This document shows, piece after piece, positions 9,839-19,344 of a stretch of 64,000 nt of DNA. The position numbers and the translations under genes were made by a program. How positions within the stretch are numbered: the stretch's first letter is position 1; each line of letters opens with the position of its first letter. The DNA comes from Mariniradius saccharolyticus AK6 (lineage in GTDB: Bacteria; Bacteroidota; Bacteroidia; Cytophagales; Cyclobacteriaceae), in NCBI RefSeq assembly GCF_000330725.2, contig NZ_AMZY02000007.1:124001-188000 (forward strand), in the 5' to 3' direction. The notes beneath the pieces were generated by a model. It searched no databases. It saw nothing but the letters and a program-made list of their open reading frames with translations, and was not told the origin of the DNA.

Positions 9839-10996
9839 CTAACCCAGCCTGGACCAATCCAATCCTTGCAGCAATCCCAAAGCCTTTTCCAATAGCTCAT
9901 CGTCTTTGGCAAAGCAAAACCTGAGGAGTTTGTGGTCCTGCTTGTCATGGTAAAAAACCGAAACCGGTATACAGGCGACACCCACTTCTTGGCACATTTT
10001 CACCGAAAGTGCATAATCCGAAGCCTGGCTTAAATGCCCGTAGGACACGAGTTGGAAGAAACTTCCCTGCGCAGGGGTAAATTCAAAAGCTGTCTTTTTT
10101 AATCCCCCACAAAACAAATCCCGCTTCTGTTGGTAAAAATCAGAAAGACTTTCGTAGCGGCTGGGTTCCATCAAAAACTCCGCAAGGGCATATTGCAGCG
10201 GCGTGGCGGTACTGAATGTCACGAATTGGTGGATTTTACGGAAGGCTTCAGTCAGTACAGGAGGCGCGATACAATACCCGATTTTCCAGCCTGTCACATG
10301 GAAAGTCTTCCCAAATGATCCACAGGTAAATGTCCTTTCCCGCAGCAAAGGGTGACTCATCAGGGGCAAATGGGGCCTCCCATCAAAAGTGATATACTCG
10401 TATACCTCATCGCTGACGACATAGATATCCCGGTCCTGGATCAGGGAAGCAAGATTGTCAAGGTCTTCTTTTGTCCAAACATAGCCACAGGGATTGTGGG
10501 GCGTATTGACCATAATCAGACGTGTCTTCTCCGTAATCGCGGCAGACACACGATCCCAATCCACAGAAAAATCCGGCAAGCTCAACGGCACATAGACCGG
10601 AATACCCCCACTCAACTCCACCGCCGGGGCATAGCTATCGTAGGATGGCTCCAGCAAAATCACCTCATCCCCTGGGCACACCACTGCCGTCACCGCAGAA
10701 AAAATCGCCTCTGTAGCACCGGATACGACCGTCACTTCCTTTTCCGGGTCGATCGAAAGTCCAAATGAGATGAGCGTCTTTTCTGCAATCCTTTGTTTCA
10801 AAATCGGCACCCCACTCATGGGCGCATACTGATTATAGCCATCCCGCATGTATTGGTTGACGAGGTCCATCAAAAACGGATAGCAATTGAAACTCGGAAA
10901 GCCTTGGGACAGGTTGATGGCACCGTGGTCCGAAGCCATCTTGGACATTACAGTGAAAATGGTCGTGCCAACCTGCGGCAACTTGGAGGGTAACAT
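9839..10996 (-). CDS. PLP-dependent aminotransferase, methionine aminotransferase (YbdL) type
   Basis: A 385-residue class I/II aminotransferase. Visible marks are the N-terminal NLSQGFPSF, the substrate-side YAPMSG, the PLP-contacting NTPHNPCG and SDEVYEY, and the PLP lysine in GSFGKTFHVTGWKIGY. NLSQGFP and the overall pattern are typical of the methionine/kynurenine aminotransferase group, which transaminates keto-methylthiobutyrate and aromatic or sulfur amino acids. It lies 3 bases downstream of an amino acid permease gene on the same strand, so uptake and transamination of an amino acid may be co-expressed. Exact substrate is inferred only. Confidence 0.88.
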   Translation of the reverse strand: MLPSKLPQVGTTIFTVMSKMASDHGAINLSQGFPSFNCYPFLMDLVNQYMRDGYNQYAPMSGVPILKQRIAEKTLISFGLSIDPEKEVTVVSGATEAIFSAVTAVVCPGDEVILLEPSYDSYAPAVELSGGIPVYVPLSLPDFSVDWDRVSAAITEKTRLIMVNTPHNPCGYVWTKEDLDNLASLIQDRDIYVVSDEVYEYITFDGRPHLPLMSHPLLRERTFTCGSFGKTFHVTGWKIGYCIAPPVLTEAFRKIHQFVTFSTATPLQYALAEFLMEPSRYESLSDFYQQKRDLFCGGLKKTAFEFTPAQGSFFQLVSYGHLSQASDYALSVKMCQEVGVACIPVSVFYHDKQDHKLLRFCFAKDDELLEKALGLLQGLDWSRLG

Positions 10997-10999
10997 GGT

Positions 11000-12283
11000 T
11001 TACTTTATGGTTTTCCTATCAAACAAATACACGATGTAACCTAGCAAGATTATTCCCAAACCCAAAAGACTTTCCTTCGGGCGGTCATACAACATAAATG
11101 CCATTACCCAAAGACTGAACAGGATGTAAATCACCTGTGGCCAAGGCTTCCAAGGACTCCGGAATCCCGAATGTTTGGGAAGGCGAAGTGAAGCTGCGAT
11201 GGTGAGTGTGCCCATAAGTTGCAATACAAACCCTGCGTACAAGAGCACTGTTTCGAACGAACCGGAAAACATCAGGGCCAAAGCGATCGCCGTATTGAAC
11301 CAAATTGCGCGTACGGGGATTCCCTTTTGGTTGGTTTTGGCAAGCGGTCTCCAAAGACGGAAATCCTTCGCCATGGCATTGGTAATCCTCGGCCCAACCC
11401 AGGTGTAGCCGCTGATGGTAGCCACCAACTGGATGCCAATAAACAAGCTGACCCAAAACACGCCCATACTGCCAAACAGATTCCCAAATGATATCGTCGC
11501 TACCTGCACCTGCCCGGAAAGCTGCGCTATGGATGCATGTTTGAGAAAGACCAACTGCAACAAGAGGTACAGCACCATGACCAAAACGGTCCCTGAAATG
11601 AGCGCCTTAGGCAGGTTTTTGCTCGGTTGCTCGATTTCCTCCACGATGTAAGCCGCCGAATTCCAGCCCGTATAGGCGTAGAAAACATATACAAGCGAAA
11701 CGGCAAAGCCGGGCTGAAGTATTTCTTTTTGCCAATTGGAGGAAAAATCCAAACCAACATCGGGTACCGCCGAAGCAAGCAGCATCCCCAATCCGATCAA
11801 AGCAAACACAAAGGCCATTTTGATTCCAGTGAGTACATTTTGAACGGTGCCCGATTGTCTGACCGAAAAGGAGTGAAAAGTACCCATCAGCAAAATGGCC
11901 GCAATTCCCATTACCAAGCTGCTGTCCTCCCCTATCAGCGGCGACCAATATTGGATCATCGCCATCGCTGCAATTGCGATAGGCGCAGAAAATCCCACTG
12001 TCAACGAAATCCAGGCGTACAAGTAGCCTAAGGATTGGTGAAGTGTTTTTGACAGAAAGACGTAATCCCCACCGGACTGCTTGAAATGGGTTCCCAACTC
12101 CGCATACACAAATGCGCCCACCAATGCCAATACCCCACCTATCAACCACAGCAAAAGTATACTCCAAGTATTCTGGCTATCTAAAACCTGAAAGCCCAGA
12201 CTGGTAAAGACGCCCGTGCCGACCATGTTGGCGATCACCAAACTGGCGGCTGTCTTCCATCCGATTTTGTTGATTTGTCCCAT
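11000..12283 (-). CDS. APC-family amino acid permease
   Basis: A 427-residue polytopic protein with about 12 membrane segments. The N-terminal IGWKTAASLVIANMVGTGVFTSLG is the usual TM1 unwound region of the APC superfamily (G-x-G-x-F; here GTGVF). Family members import amino acids in symport with H+ or Na+, or exchange them. The gene is directly followed by the aminotransferase (3-base gap), suggesting a two-gene transport and transamination unit. Substrate not determinable. Confidence 0.9.
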   Translation of the reverse strand: MGQINKIGWKTAASLVIANMVGTGVFTSLGFQVLDSQNTWSILLLWLIGGVLALVGAFVYAELGTHFKQSGGDYVFLSKTLHQSLGYLYAWISLTVGFSAPIAIAAMAMIQYWSPLIGEDSSLVMGIAAILLMGTFHSFSVRQSGTVQNVLTGIKMAFVFALIGLGMLLASAVPDVGLDFSSNWQKEILQPGFAVSLVYVFYAYTGWNSAAYIVEEIEQPSKNLPKALISGTVLVMVLYLLLQLVFLKHASIAQLSGQVQVATISFGNLFGSMGVFWVSLFIGIQLVATISGYTWVGPRITNAMAKDFRLWRPLAKTNQKGIPVRAIWFNTAIALALMFSGSFETVLLYAGFVLQLMGTLTIAASLRLPKHSGFRSPWKPWPQVIYILFSLWVMAFMLYDRPKESLLGLGIILLGYIVYLFDRKTIK

Positions 12284-12653
12284 TTCGAATAATCAGGGAG
12301 AAAAATAGCTTGATTTTTCGTATCGCAACTCGGGATCGTCAAAAATTGCCTCCGTATAACAGAGGAAAAAAGCAAAATGGCACATCTGTGGTTCGAAGAT
12401 TTAACCACAGATGACACAGATGAACGCAGATAATGGGCTGGAAGAAAGTTGTTCCGATGGACTGAATTGAGAAAATTATTCATCAGAATCCAATCTGTGA
12501 AAATCCGCGTCATCTGTGGTTCAGAGATTTATTCACAGAAAACATTGAGTCCGCACATAAACCCCTCTTCTGTGCCCAACAACCATTTTTCAAGCATTTT
12601 TGACTAGATTTGCAGCACTTTCGAAAAAGAAAGAAACCCAAATACCGCACTTT
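12284..12653. other. 370-base intergenic region between divergent genes
   Basis: No convincing gene. It holds an interspersed-type repeat with three related arms (annotated separately) and must contain the promoters of the divergent permease and arginase-family genes, which I could not place with confidence. Confidence 0.6.
12381..12524. repeat. CCACAGATGACACAGAT-type inverted repeat
   Basis: Three arms are visible: CATCTGTGGTT at 12383-12393, AACCACAGATG at 12403-12413 (continuing GACACAGATGAACGCAGAT to about 12431), and a right arm at 12492-12521 whose reverse complement begins AACCACAGATGAC. Arms 1 and 2 can form an 11-bp hairpin with a 9-base loop; arms 2 and 3 form a longer imperfect palindrome around about 60 bases of unique sequence. 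Repeats of this wording (CACAGATTACACAGATT-like) occur between genes in many unrelated bacterial genomes; that is from general knowledge, not checked here. Confidence 0.7.
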
Positions 12654-13604
12654 ATGAGAAATATCAAGTTGGTCGAGGTACGCTCGGAAATTGCTGCAGG
12701 TACCCGCGGCGCAAGTCTTGGAATCGATGCGTTGAAAATAGCAAGCTTGGACAAAACCTCTGATTTTTTTACACGCTTCGACCCGATCAATGTTCCTGAC
12801 GCCAACAATTTCCTGTGGAAAGGCAACAAGCACCCACACGCCAAATACATTGACGGCGTCTACCAAGTGCTCAAAAACGTCTACAGCACGATCGAATCCC
12901 TCCGACTCGAAAAGATTTTCCCAATCGTTTTGGCTGGGGACCATTCGACCGCAGCGGGAACCATCATGGGCATCAAGGCTGCGGACCCGGATAAGCGATT
13001 GGGTGTTATTTGGATTGATGCCCATGCAGATTTGCATACGCCATACACAACTCCCTCGGGAAATATGCATGGAATGCCACTCGCGATGTGCATCCAAACC
13101 GACAACAAGGATTGCCAAGTGAACAATCCGATTCCAGAAACCATCAACTATTGGGAGAAAATCAAGAAAATTGGCGGTGTCTCCCCAAAGATACTTGCAG
13201 AAGATATCGTCTTTATCTCCGTCCGGGATACCGAAACCCCAGAGGATCATCTTATCAGGAAACATGGAATCAAGAATTTCACGACAGATGAAGTAAGGTC
13301 CTTGGGGATTTCCAAAGTGGCTGAGAAAGCACTTGAGATACTCGGCAAATGCGACCAACTCTACATCTCATTCGATGTGGACAGCTTGGATTCTTCAATC
13401 TCAGTCGGAACAGGAACCCCGGTCCCGAATGGTTTGACAGTCAAGGAAGCCTTGGAATTGAATGCCGAATTGATCAAAGACAAGCGGGTTTGCTGTTGGG
13501 AAATCGTCGAAGTGAACCCGACATTGGATACCGAAAACACCATGGCAGAAAATGCCTTCGATATTCTCGAAGCGACCACCACTTCACTCGTAGAGCATTT
13601 CTAA
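12654..13604 (+). CDS. arginase / ureohydrolase family protein
   Basis: A binuclear manganese ureohydrolase. Numbered from the ATG at 12654, metal-binding signatures are GDHS (His97), DAHADLH (122-128) and SFDVDSLD (Asp241, Asp243). The frame is open to a TTG at 12600, but MRNIKLVEVRSE is the more natural start. The fold is shared by arginase (arginine to ornithine and urea), agmatinase and formimidoylglutamase. The 316-residue length and the arginase-like SGNMHGMPLA favour arginase, without proof. It precedes argS, but a 134-base gap separates them. Confidence 0.82.
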   Translation: MRNIKLVEVRSEIAAGTRGASLGIDALKIASLDKTSDFFTRFDPINVPDANNFLWKGNKHPHAKYIDGVYQVLKNVYSTIESLRLEKIFPIVLAGDHSTAAGTIMGIKAADPDKRLGVIWIDAHADLHTPYTTPSGNMHGMPLAMCIQTDNKDCQVNNPIPETINYWEKIKKIGGVSPKILAEDIVFISVRDTETPEDHLIRKHGIKNFTTDEVRSLGISKVAEKALEILGKCDQLYISFDVDSLDSSISVGTGTPVPNGLTVKEALELNAELIKDKRVCCWEIVEVNPTLDTENTMAENAFDILEATTTSLVEHF

Positions 13605-13738
13605 TCCGGCAAAATATGAGTTAATTGACGGGAAATACGATGATTTTCTCGTCTCCTTATCGAAAAGGATAATGGACTTGCCGTCCGAAATTATTTTCTT
13701 TGCGTCACACTTGGGAGCCGAGGGCTCAAACCGAATCC

Positions 13739-15529
13739 ATGAACTTACAAGAAAAAATAATTGCCCAAATCCAAGAGGCATTCCTCCAACTTTTCGGGCA
13801 TCAAACAGCGGCAGGCGAAATTGACTTGCAACCAACCCGCAAGGAATTTGAGGGAACGTTCACATTCGTGGTTTTCCCTTTTCTCAAAATCACCAAGCTC
13901 AATCCCGAAGCATCTGCCAACAAAATTGGAGAATTTCTACAAAGCCACTGCCCCGAAGTGAAGGGCTTCAACGTAGTCAAAGGATTCCTCAACATCTCCG
14001 TCAACGAACAGTCTTGGTTGGGTATCTTCTCCAACCTCTATCAAAATCAAGCCGTCGGCCAACTTCCAGCAAATGGGCAAAAAGTCATGGTCGAATACAG
14101 CAGCCCCAATACCAACAAACCTTTGCACTTGGGCCACCTGCGCAACAATTTTCTTGGCTACGCCGTGGCCGAAATCCTCAAAGCAAACGGGTACGAGGTC
14201 ATCAAAGCCAACCTCGTCAATGACCGTGGCATTCACATCTGCAAGTCCATGGTCGCCTACAAGCACCTCGCAAACGGAGAGACTCCCGAATCGAGCGGAC
14301 TAAAAGGTGACCATTTGGCCGGTAAGTACTATGTGCTTTTCGATAAGGAATACAAAAAGCAGATCGGGGAGCTCATGGACCAGGGCCAATCCGAAGAAGA
14401 AGCCAAGAAAAATGCCCCTTGGATGCTGGAGGCACAGGAAATGCTGCGCCTTTGGGAAGCTGGCGATGCAGATGTAGTGGGCTTATGGAAAACCATGAAC
14501 ACTTGGGTGTACGCGGGTTTCGATGCGACCTACAAAAAAATGGGAGTCGATTTTGATAAATTCTACTACGAATCAGACACTTATCTTTTGGGCAAAAACA
14601 TCGTCGACGAAGGACTGACAAAAGGGGTTTTCTTCAAAAAACCAAATGGCTCCGTTTGGGTGGATTTATCTGCCGAGGGATTGGACGAAAAACTGGTGCT
14701 ACGTGCAGACGGTACCTCGGTGTATATCACCCAAGATATGGGTACCTGCGACTTGAAATACCATGATTTCAACATCGACAAATCCGTCTATGTCGTCGGC
14801 AACGAGCAGGATTACCATTTTGACGTGCTGTTCAAAATCATGCGAAAGCTAGGCAGACCCTACGGAAATGGTCTTTATCACCTTTCCTATGGGATGGTGG
14901 ACTTGCCCACAGGCAAGATGAAATCCAGGGAAGGTACCGTCGTGGATGCAGACGACTTGATGGAGGAAATGATCCAAACTGCGGAATCACATACCAAAGA
15001 ATTGGGGAAAATCGAAGGATTTTCTCCGGAGCAAGCCCGAGAACTGTATCAGATCCTGGGTATGGGCGCATTGAAATATTTTCTATTGAAAGTTGATCCA
15101 AAAAAGCGCATGCTTTTCAATCCGCAGGAATCCATCGAGTTCCAAGGAAATACCGGTCCATTTATCCAGTATTCGCATGCACGGATTGCGTCAATACTGC
15201 GAAAGGCAGACCAAATAGGAGTCGATTACAGCCTGAGTGGCTTTGCTGGATTGGAGCAGTTGGAGCCCAACGAGCGCGACCTGATTGTGGTACTCAGTGA
15301 TTTTGAGAAAAAACTGGTCCAAGCCGGGGAGGAATATTCACCCTCCGTATTGGCTCAATATCTCTTTGAACTGGCAAAGGAATACAATAGATTCTATGCC
15401 GAGCTACCCATTTTCAACGAGTCAAACCCGAAAATCCAGTCTTTGCGAATTGCGCTCTCCGCCATGACAGCCAAAACAATCCGCAAAGGCATGCAGTTAC
15501 TAGGTATAAAGGTCCCAGACAGAATGTAA
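13739..15529 (+). CDS. argS: arginyl-tRNA synthetase
   Basis: Class I aminoacyl-tRNA synthetase of 596 residues from the ATG at 13739. It has an N-terminal Arg-S additional domain, the HIGH signature as HLGH (130-133), a KMSKS-like KMKS (393-396, KMKSREGT), and the C-terminal anticodon-binding DALR domain with a typical ending LLGIKVPDRM. It charges tRNA-Arg with arginine using ATP in the cytoplasm. The frame extends 39 bases upstream but without a better start. The glutathione peroxidase gene begins 2 bases after its stop, implying co-transcription. Confidence 0.97.
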   Translation: MNLQEKIIAQIQEAFLQLFGHQTAAGEIDLQPTRKEFEGTFTFVVFPFLKITKLNPEASANKIGEFLQSHCPEVKGFNVVKGFLNISVNEQSWLGIFSNLYQNQAVGQLPANGQKVMVEYSSPNTNKPLHLGHLRNNFLGYAVAEILKANGYEVIKANLVNDRGIHICKSMVAYKHLANGETPESSGLKGDHLAGKYYVLFDKEYKKQIGELMDQGQSEEEAKKNAPWMLEAQEMLRLWEAGDADVVGLWKTMNTWVYAGFDATYKKMGVDFDKFYYESDTYLLGKNIVDEGLTKGVFFKKPNGSVWVDLSAEGLDEKLVLRADGTSVYITQDMGTCDLKYHDFNIDKSVYVVGNEQDYHFDVLFKIMRKLGRPYGNGLYHLSYGMVDLPTGKMKSREGTVVDADDLMEEMIQTAESHTKELGKIEGFSPEQARELYQILGMGALKYFLLKVDPKKRMLFNPQESIEFQGNTGPFIQYSHARIASILRKADQIGVDYSLSGFAGLEQLEPNERDLIVVLSDFEKKLVQAGEEYSPSVLAQYLFELAKEYNRFYAELPIFNESNPKIQSLRIALSAMTAKTIRKGMQLLGIKVPDRM

Positions 15530-15531
15530 TT

Positions 15532-16113
15532 ATGAAAAAAATGATCCTCATGTTGGCCGTGATAGGCATAGCCTGCACCGCCAGTATCCAAAAACAAAAT
15601 CCTGAAACTATCACGACATTGGAACAATTGATTATGGAAAAATCCATCTACGATTTCAAAATGAAGGATATCAACGGCCAAGAAGTTGATTTCTCTCAGT
15701 TCAAAGGCAAGAAGCTCCTTTTGGTAAACGTCGCATCAAAATGTGGCTACACCCCACAGTACGAGGATCTGCAAAAACTGCACGAACAATACGGGGAAAA
15801 AGTGACCGTAATCGGCTTTCCAGCCAACAACTTTGGAGGACAGGAGCCCGGTACCAATGAGGAGATCAAGGAATTCTGCTCCACAAAATTTGGAGTAACC
15901 TTTAAAATGATGGACAAGGTATCCGTAAAAGGCGCAGACAAAGCCCCTTTGTACAGATGGCTTTCTGACAAAGACATGAACGGCTGGAACGATAAAGAGC
16001 CTTCTTGGAACTTCTGCAAATACTTCATCAACGAAAAAGGTGAACTGGTGAAATTTTTCCCATCTTCAGTGAAGCCAATGGATAAGGACATCCTTGCATT
16101 GATCGAAGCTTAA
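15532..16113 (+). CDS. glutathione peroxidase family protein
   Basis: A 193-residue thiol peroxidase of the GPx family with the conserved catalytic set: Cys71 in ASKCGYT, Gln104 in FGGQEPGT, and Trp159-Asn160 in PSWNFCKYF. The peroxidatic residue is Cys, not selenocysteine; such bacterial enzymes usually use thioredoxin. The N-terminus MKKMILMLAVIGIACTAS is hydrophobic and looks like a signal peptide, possibly a lipoprotein signal with Cys15, although GIAC is not a classical lipobox. It is therefore probably exported. Translationally linked to argS upstream (2-base gap) and followed by a strong terminator. Confidence 0.93.
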   Translation: MKKMILMLAVIGIACTASIQKQNPETITTLEQLIMEKSIYDFKMKDINGQEVDFSQFKGKKLLLVNVASKCGYTPQYEDLQKLHEQYGEKVTVIGFPANNFGGQEPGTNEEIKEFCSTKFGVTFKMMDKVSVKGADKAPLYRWLSDKDMNGWNDKEPSWNFCKYFINEKGELVKFFPSSVKPMDKDILALIEA

Positions 16114-16130
16114 TAAGTCCCATTTACAAT

Positions 16131-16166
16131 AAAAGACCTGTTTTCTAACCAAAAACAGGTCTTTTT
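16131..16166 (+). terminator. strong rho-independent terminator
   Basis: A perfect 14-bp stem (16131-16144 with 16152-16165), a 7-base loop and a T run end the argS/peroxidase unit, just before menA. The stem is A/T-flanked on both sides, so it may act in both directions. Confidence 0.9.
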
Positions 16167-16190
16167 GATGTTTTTTAGTATCATTGGAAA

Positions 16191-17102
16191 ATGGAAGTAA
16201 CGCTGACCAACAAAAAACAAGCCTGGCTCCACGCCATCAGATTGAGAACCTTGCCACTAGCCCTTTCAAGCATTTTGATGGGATCTTTTTTGGCGGTCTT
16301 GGCTGGCAGCTTCCGTTGGGAGGTAATGACGTTGGCAGCATTGACCACCATTTTTCTCCAGATATTATCGAATCTTTCCAATGATTATGGCGACTCGGTA
16401 CACGGTGCAGACTCAGCACACAGGGAGGGTCCCGTTCGCGCAGTCCAATCTGGGCTGATCGCATTGCCGGAAATGAAGCGGGCGATGGTCTTGTTGGTAA
16501 TTTTATCGCTCCTTTCCGGTCTGACGCTTTTGTACATCTCATTTGATAACCTGAGGTTGTTTTTGACCTTTCTTGGCTTGGGTGTAGCGGCGATCGTGGC
16601 GGCAATCACCTATACCTCGGGGAAAAAACCTTACGGTTACGCAGGATTAGGAGATATATCGGTGTTCCTGTTTTTTGGACTTTTGGGCGTGTGCGGTACC
16701 TACTTTCTACATACGCTAAGTTTAGAACCGCTTGTCCTCCTGCCCGCTGCTTCGTTAGGCATGTTCAGTACCGCTGTCCTCAACATCAACAACATCCGCG
16801 ACATTGCATCGGATACCAAAGCCGGAAAGAAATCCATCCCCGTCCGGATCGGCCGGAAAAATGCCGTCATCTACAATTGGGCGCTGATAATTCTAGGCAA
16901 TGCCTTGCTGCTGGTTTTTGTTTTTTCCAAACAAGAATGGGGATGTCTGTTGGCATTGGTCCTTTTACCCTTAATGGTGAATGTGGGACGTTCGGTCTCC
17001 TCAAAAACCAATCCGAGAGATCTCGATCCCTTCCTTAAAAAAATGGCCATTTCTACCCTTCTTTGGGTATTGGCTTTTGGTGCGGGCGTATTATTTTTTT
17101 AG
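16191..17102 (+). CDS. menA: 1,4-dihydroxy-2-naphthoate polyprenyltransferase
   Basis: A 303-residue UbiA-superfamily prenyltransferase with about nine membrane segments. The two aspartate-rich motifs that bind the Mg-prenyl diphosphate are visible: NDYGDSVHGAD with the MenA-typical continuation GPVRAVQSG, and NNIRDIASDTKAGKKS. It attaches the polyprenyl tail to 1,4-dihydroxy-2-naphthoate, forming demethylmenaquinone in the inner membrane. Menaquinone is the usual quinone of Bacteroidota, in line with the assignment. No other men genes are nearby. Confidence 0.95.
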   Translation: MEVTLTNKKQAWLHAIRLRTLPLALSSILMGSFLAVLAGSFRWEVMTLAALTTIFLQILSNLSNDYGDSVHGADSAHREGPVRAVQSGLIALPEMKRAMVLLVILSLLSGLTLLYISFDNLRLFLTFLGLGVAAIVAAITYTSGKKPYGYAGLGDISVFLFFGLLGVCGTYFLHTLSLEPLVLLPAASLGMFSTAVLNINNIRDIASDTKAGKKSIPVRIGRKNAVIYNWALIILGNALLLVFVFSKQEWGCLLALVLLPLMVNVGRSVSSKTNPRDLDPFLKKMAISTLLWVLAFGAGVLFF

Positions 17103-17174
17103 AAACACCGCCCAAGAATACGCTTGGACTTGGGTATTTTTTGTATTTTCCAGCATCACAAACACCCATTCAAA

Positions 17175-18026
17175 ATGAAGACTATTCTCGTACCCTACGA
17201 TTTTTCGAAAGAGGCGCAATATGCGCTGGATTTTGCCATCGGGATGGCAAAGAAAACTCAAAACAAACTCGAACTATTCCACGTGATCGAACTTCCGGTT
17301 CCACAGACTTTCAGCAGTTTTGGTGAAGCAGGTGCATTCAGTAGTGAAACCTCCCAGATTTTCATGATCGAGCTGGTCGAAAAAAGGAAGAAACAAATGG
17401 CTGAATTTGAAGCCGAATACAAAGACCAAGGCTTTGTGTTCCAAACAAAGATGGTCTTTGGGAACCCATTTGCGGGTATTTCGAAAGAGATTGCAGACAC
17501 CAGAGCAGATATCGTGGTGATGGGAAGCAAGGGCTCAAGCGGTTTGGAAGAAGTTCTGATAGGCAGCAATACCGAAAAAGTAGTGCGTCATGCAACCTGT
17601 CCCGTATTGACCATCAAAGGACCAGTAAAGGCGGGAGACATTAAGAAAGTAGTCTTTGCTAGTGACTTTACCGACGTGCCGGGTGAAGTAATCGAGCGCC
17701 TAAAAGCCGCTATCGATGCCATCGGGGCCGAACTGCACTTGGTGAAGGTAATCACGCCAAGCATGTTTGAAACCAGCAGGGCCTCCATCAAAAAAATCAA
17801 GGATTTTATAGAGGATTTTGAAATTGACGCCGCATCCTACCAAGTATATAACAGCACCTCTGAAGAAGACGGCATCCTTGAATACGCCGACGATATGGGA
17901 GGTGACCTGATTGCGATGGCAACCCATGGAAGGACTGGGTTCCTTCACCTGCTGAGTGGCAGTATTGCAGAAGACGTAGTCAATGCGGCCCACAAGCCCG
18001 TATGGACAATGAAAATCAAAAAGTAG
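17175..18026 (+). CDS. universal stress protein, two UspA domains
   Basis: A 283-residue cytoplasmic protein with two tandem Usp domains. The first begins [15 protein letters not shown] and carries the nucleotide-type motif [20 protein letters not shown]; the second begins [10 protein letters not shown] and contains [21 protein letters not shown], a well-kept ATP-binding G-x2-G-x9-G(S/T) pattern. I chose the ATG at 17175 over an upstream in-frame start because it begins at the domain edge. The SUI1-type gene starts 1 base after the stop, so both are probably translated from one message. Confidence 0.94.
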   Translation: MKTILVPYDFSKEAQYALDFAIGMAKKTQNKLELFHVIELPVPQTFSSFGEAGAFSSETSQIFMIELVEKRKKQMAEFEAEYKDQGFVFQTKMVFGNPFAGISKEIADTRADIVVMGSKGSSGLEEVLIGSNTEKVVRHATCPVLTIKGPVKAGDIKKVVFASDFTDVPGEVIERLKAAIDAIGAELHLVKVITPSMFETSRASIKKIKDFIEDFEIDAASYQVYNSTSEEDGILEYADDMGGDLIAMATHGRTGFLHLLSGSIAEDVVNAAHKPVWTMKIKK

Positions 18027-18027
18027 A

Positions 18028-18384
18028 ATGACCAAAAACAAAGGAAACGATTGGAAACGACGGGAAGGAGTAGTCTATTCTACCAACCAAGACTTCGCGT
18101 TCCAATTGGAAGGAAATGAGGAGCAGGAAACACTCCCTCCACAGCAGCAGCAATTGAAAGTGATGCTGGACAAAAAATCCCGGGGCGGAAAGCAAGTCAC
18201 CTTGATCGAGGGCTTTGTGGGTGCTGACGACGACCTACAGATTTTGGGCAAAATGCTCAAAACAAAATGTGGCGTCGGCGGTAGTGCCAAAGACGGTGAA
18301 ATCCTCATCCAAGGGGATCACCGTGACAAAGTACTTCAAATCCTGCTGCAGGCGGGCTACAAGGCCAAAAAAAGCGGTGGCTGA
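18028..18384 (+). CDS. SUI1/eIF1-type translation factor (YciH family)
   Basis: A 118-residue protein of the SUI1/YciH family: a disordered N-terminus with a Gln-rich stretch, then the compact SUI1 fold with [38 protein letters not shown] and a C-terminal [13 protein letters not shown]. Archaeal and eukaryotic eIF1 check start-codon choice; bacterial YciH is thought to do something similar under stress. The pairing with a universal stress protein (1-base gap) fits a stress-linked translation role, which is inference. Confidence 0.93.
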   Translation: MTKNKGNDWKRREGVVYSTNQDFAFQLEGNEEQETLPPQQQQLKVMLDKKSRGGKQVTLIEGFVGADDDLQILGKMLKTKCGVGGSAKDGEILIQGDHRDKVLQILLQAGYKAKKSGG

Positions 18385-18413
18385 TTTGATTTCCAACACC
18401 AAACTGATTCAAG

Positions 18414-18446
18414 ACACCAAGCCTCCCAAAGCGCTTGGTGTTTTTT
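18414..18446 (+). terminator. rho-independent terminator of the Usp/SUI1 unit
   Basis: A 9-bp stem (ACACCAAGC at 18414-18422 with its complement at 18433-18441), a 10-base loop and a run of six T. Confidence 0.88.
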
Positions 18447-18459
18447 AATTCATAAACCC

Positions 18460-19185
18460 ATGCTCAACTGGCTCAAATATATCCTGGAACTCTTGCTCCT
18501 GATTCCACTTTTTCCCTTTCTGGTGTACAAAGGGAAGGAGCTCAGAAAGCGCATCAAGAAAATGCCCCCGAGAAGTGAGTTCCTCCACTTACCGAGCGAA
18601 AAATCAGCGACAAAAAACCTGCTCATTATTGGGGAATCGACAGCAGCAGGCGTGGGCGCTAGCGCAAAAGAAACGACTTTGGCAGCAAAAACGGCCTCAT
18701 TTCTCTATGGCAAATTTCACGTGTACAAGCTCGGGAAAAACGGCCTTACGGCTTCCAGATTACCTAGGCTGCTTGCCCACGGGAAACCTGATAATCCAAA
18801 CCATTTTGAAGTCGCAGTCTTGATGATTGGAGCCAATGACTGTTTCAAGTTTTACCCACCTTGGAAATTCCGGCTGGAAATTGAAAAAATGTGCAAACTT
18901 CTGACCAACAAAAAACAGGTGAAGCACATCATTCTTCCCATGATCCCTCCTGTCCAGCAATTCCCCGCGATCCCTAAGATCATGCGTTTTTTCCTCGGCT
19001 GGCATCGTCGGATATTGATACATGAAATGCGGAAATTGGCAGGTGCACATCCCGAAATAGACCTCATCGAATTGAATGGAAATTACGCTGCCGAGTTCTT
19101 TGCGGAAGATGGCATACATCCTTCAGATTTTGGCTATGAGAAGATGGCAACCGAAATCGCCCGAAGGATCCACGTGCATGCATAA
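18460..19185 (+). CDS. SGNH/GDSL hydrolase, membrane anchored
   Basis: A 241-residue SGNH hydrolase. Block I is LLIIGESTAAGVG (nucleophile Ser60), the middle block is VLMIGANDC, and the catalytic Asp/His lie in EDGIHPSDFGYEKMA near the C-terminus. The first 22 residues form a hydrophobic segment followed by KGKELRKRIKK, suggesting an N-terminal membrane anchor. Members cleave esters or remove acetyl groups from sugars and lipids; the substrate here is unknown. It starts right after a terminator, so it should have its own promoter, although only 13 bases separate them. Confidence 0.88.
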   Translation: MLNWLKYILELLLLIPLFPFLVYKGKELRKRIKKMPPRSEFLHLPSEKSATKNLLIIGESTAAGVGASAKETTLAAKTASFLYGKFHVYKLGKNGLTASRLPRLLAHGKPDNPNHFEVAVLMIGANDCFKFYPPWKFRLEIEKMCKLLTNKKQVKHIILPMIPPVQQFPAIPKIMRFFLGWHRRILIHEMRKLAGAHPEIDLIELNGNYAAEFFAEDGIHPSDFGYEKMATEIARRIHVHA

Positions 19186-19344
19186 GAAAGGCAGCTCCCT
19201 ACAAAGCCGCCCCAAACACGAAAAAACGACCACATAAAAACGGTCTTGCGGACTCGCACTGATAGATGATTGTATTGTTTGGAAACATCTGCGAATGCAA
19301 CGAACTGACTAGACAATTGAAGAAGTGAAAAAACCGAAAAAATT

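Noticed and set aside
12510-13358. 282-codon frame on the minus strand
   Set aside because: Antisense to the arginase-family gene, whose metal motifs are intact.
13625-13702. Promoter for argS
   Set aside because: TTTG-like and TTG elements are present but spacing and the -7 sequence do not fit the consensus.
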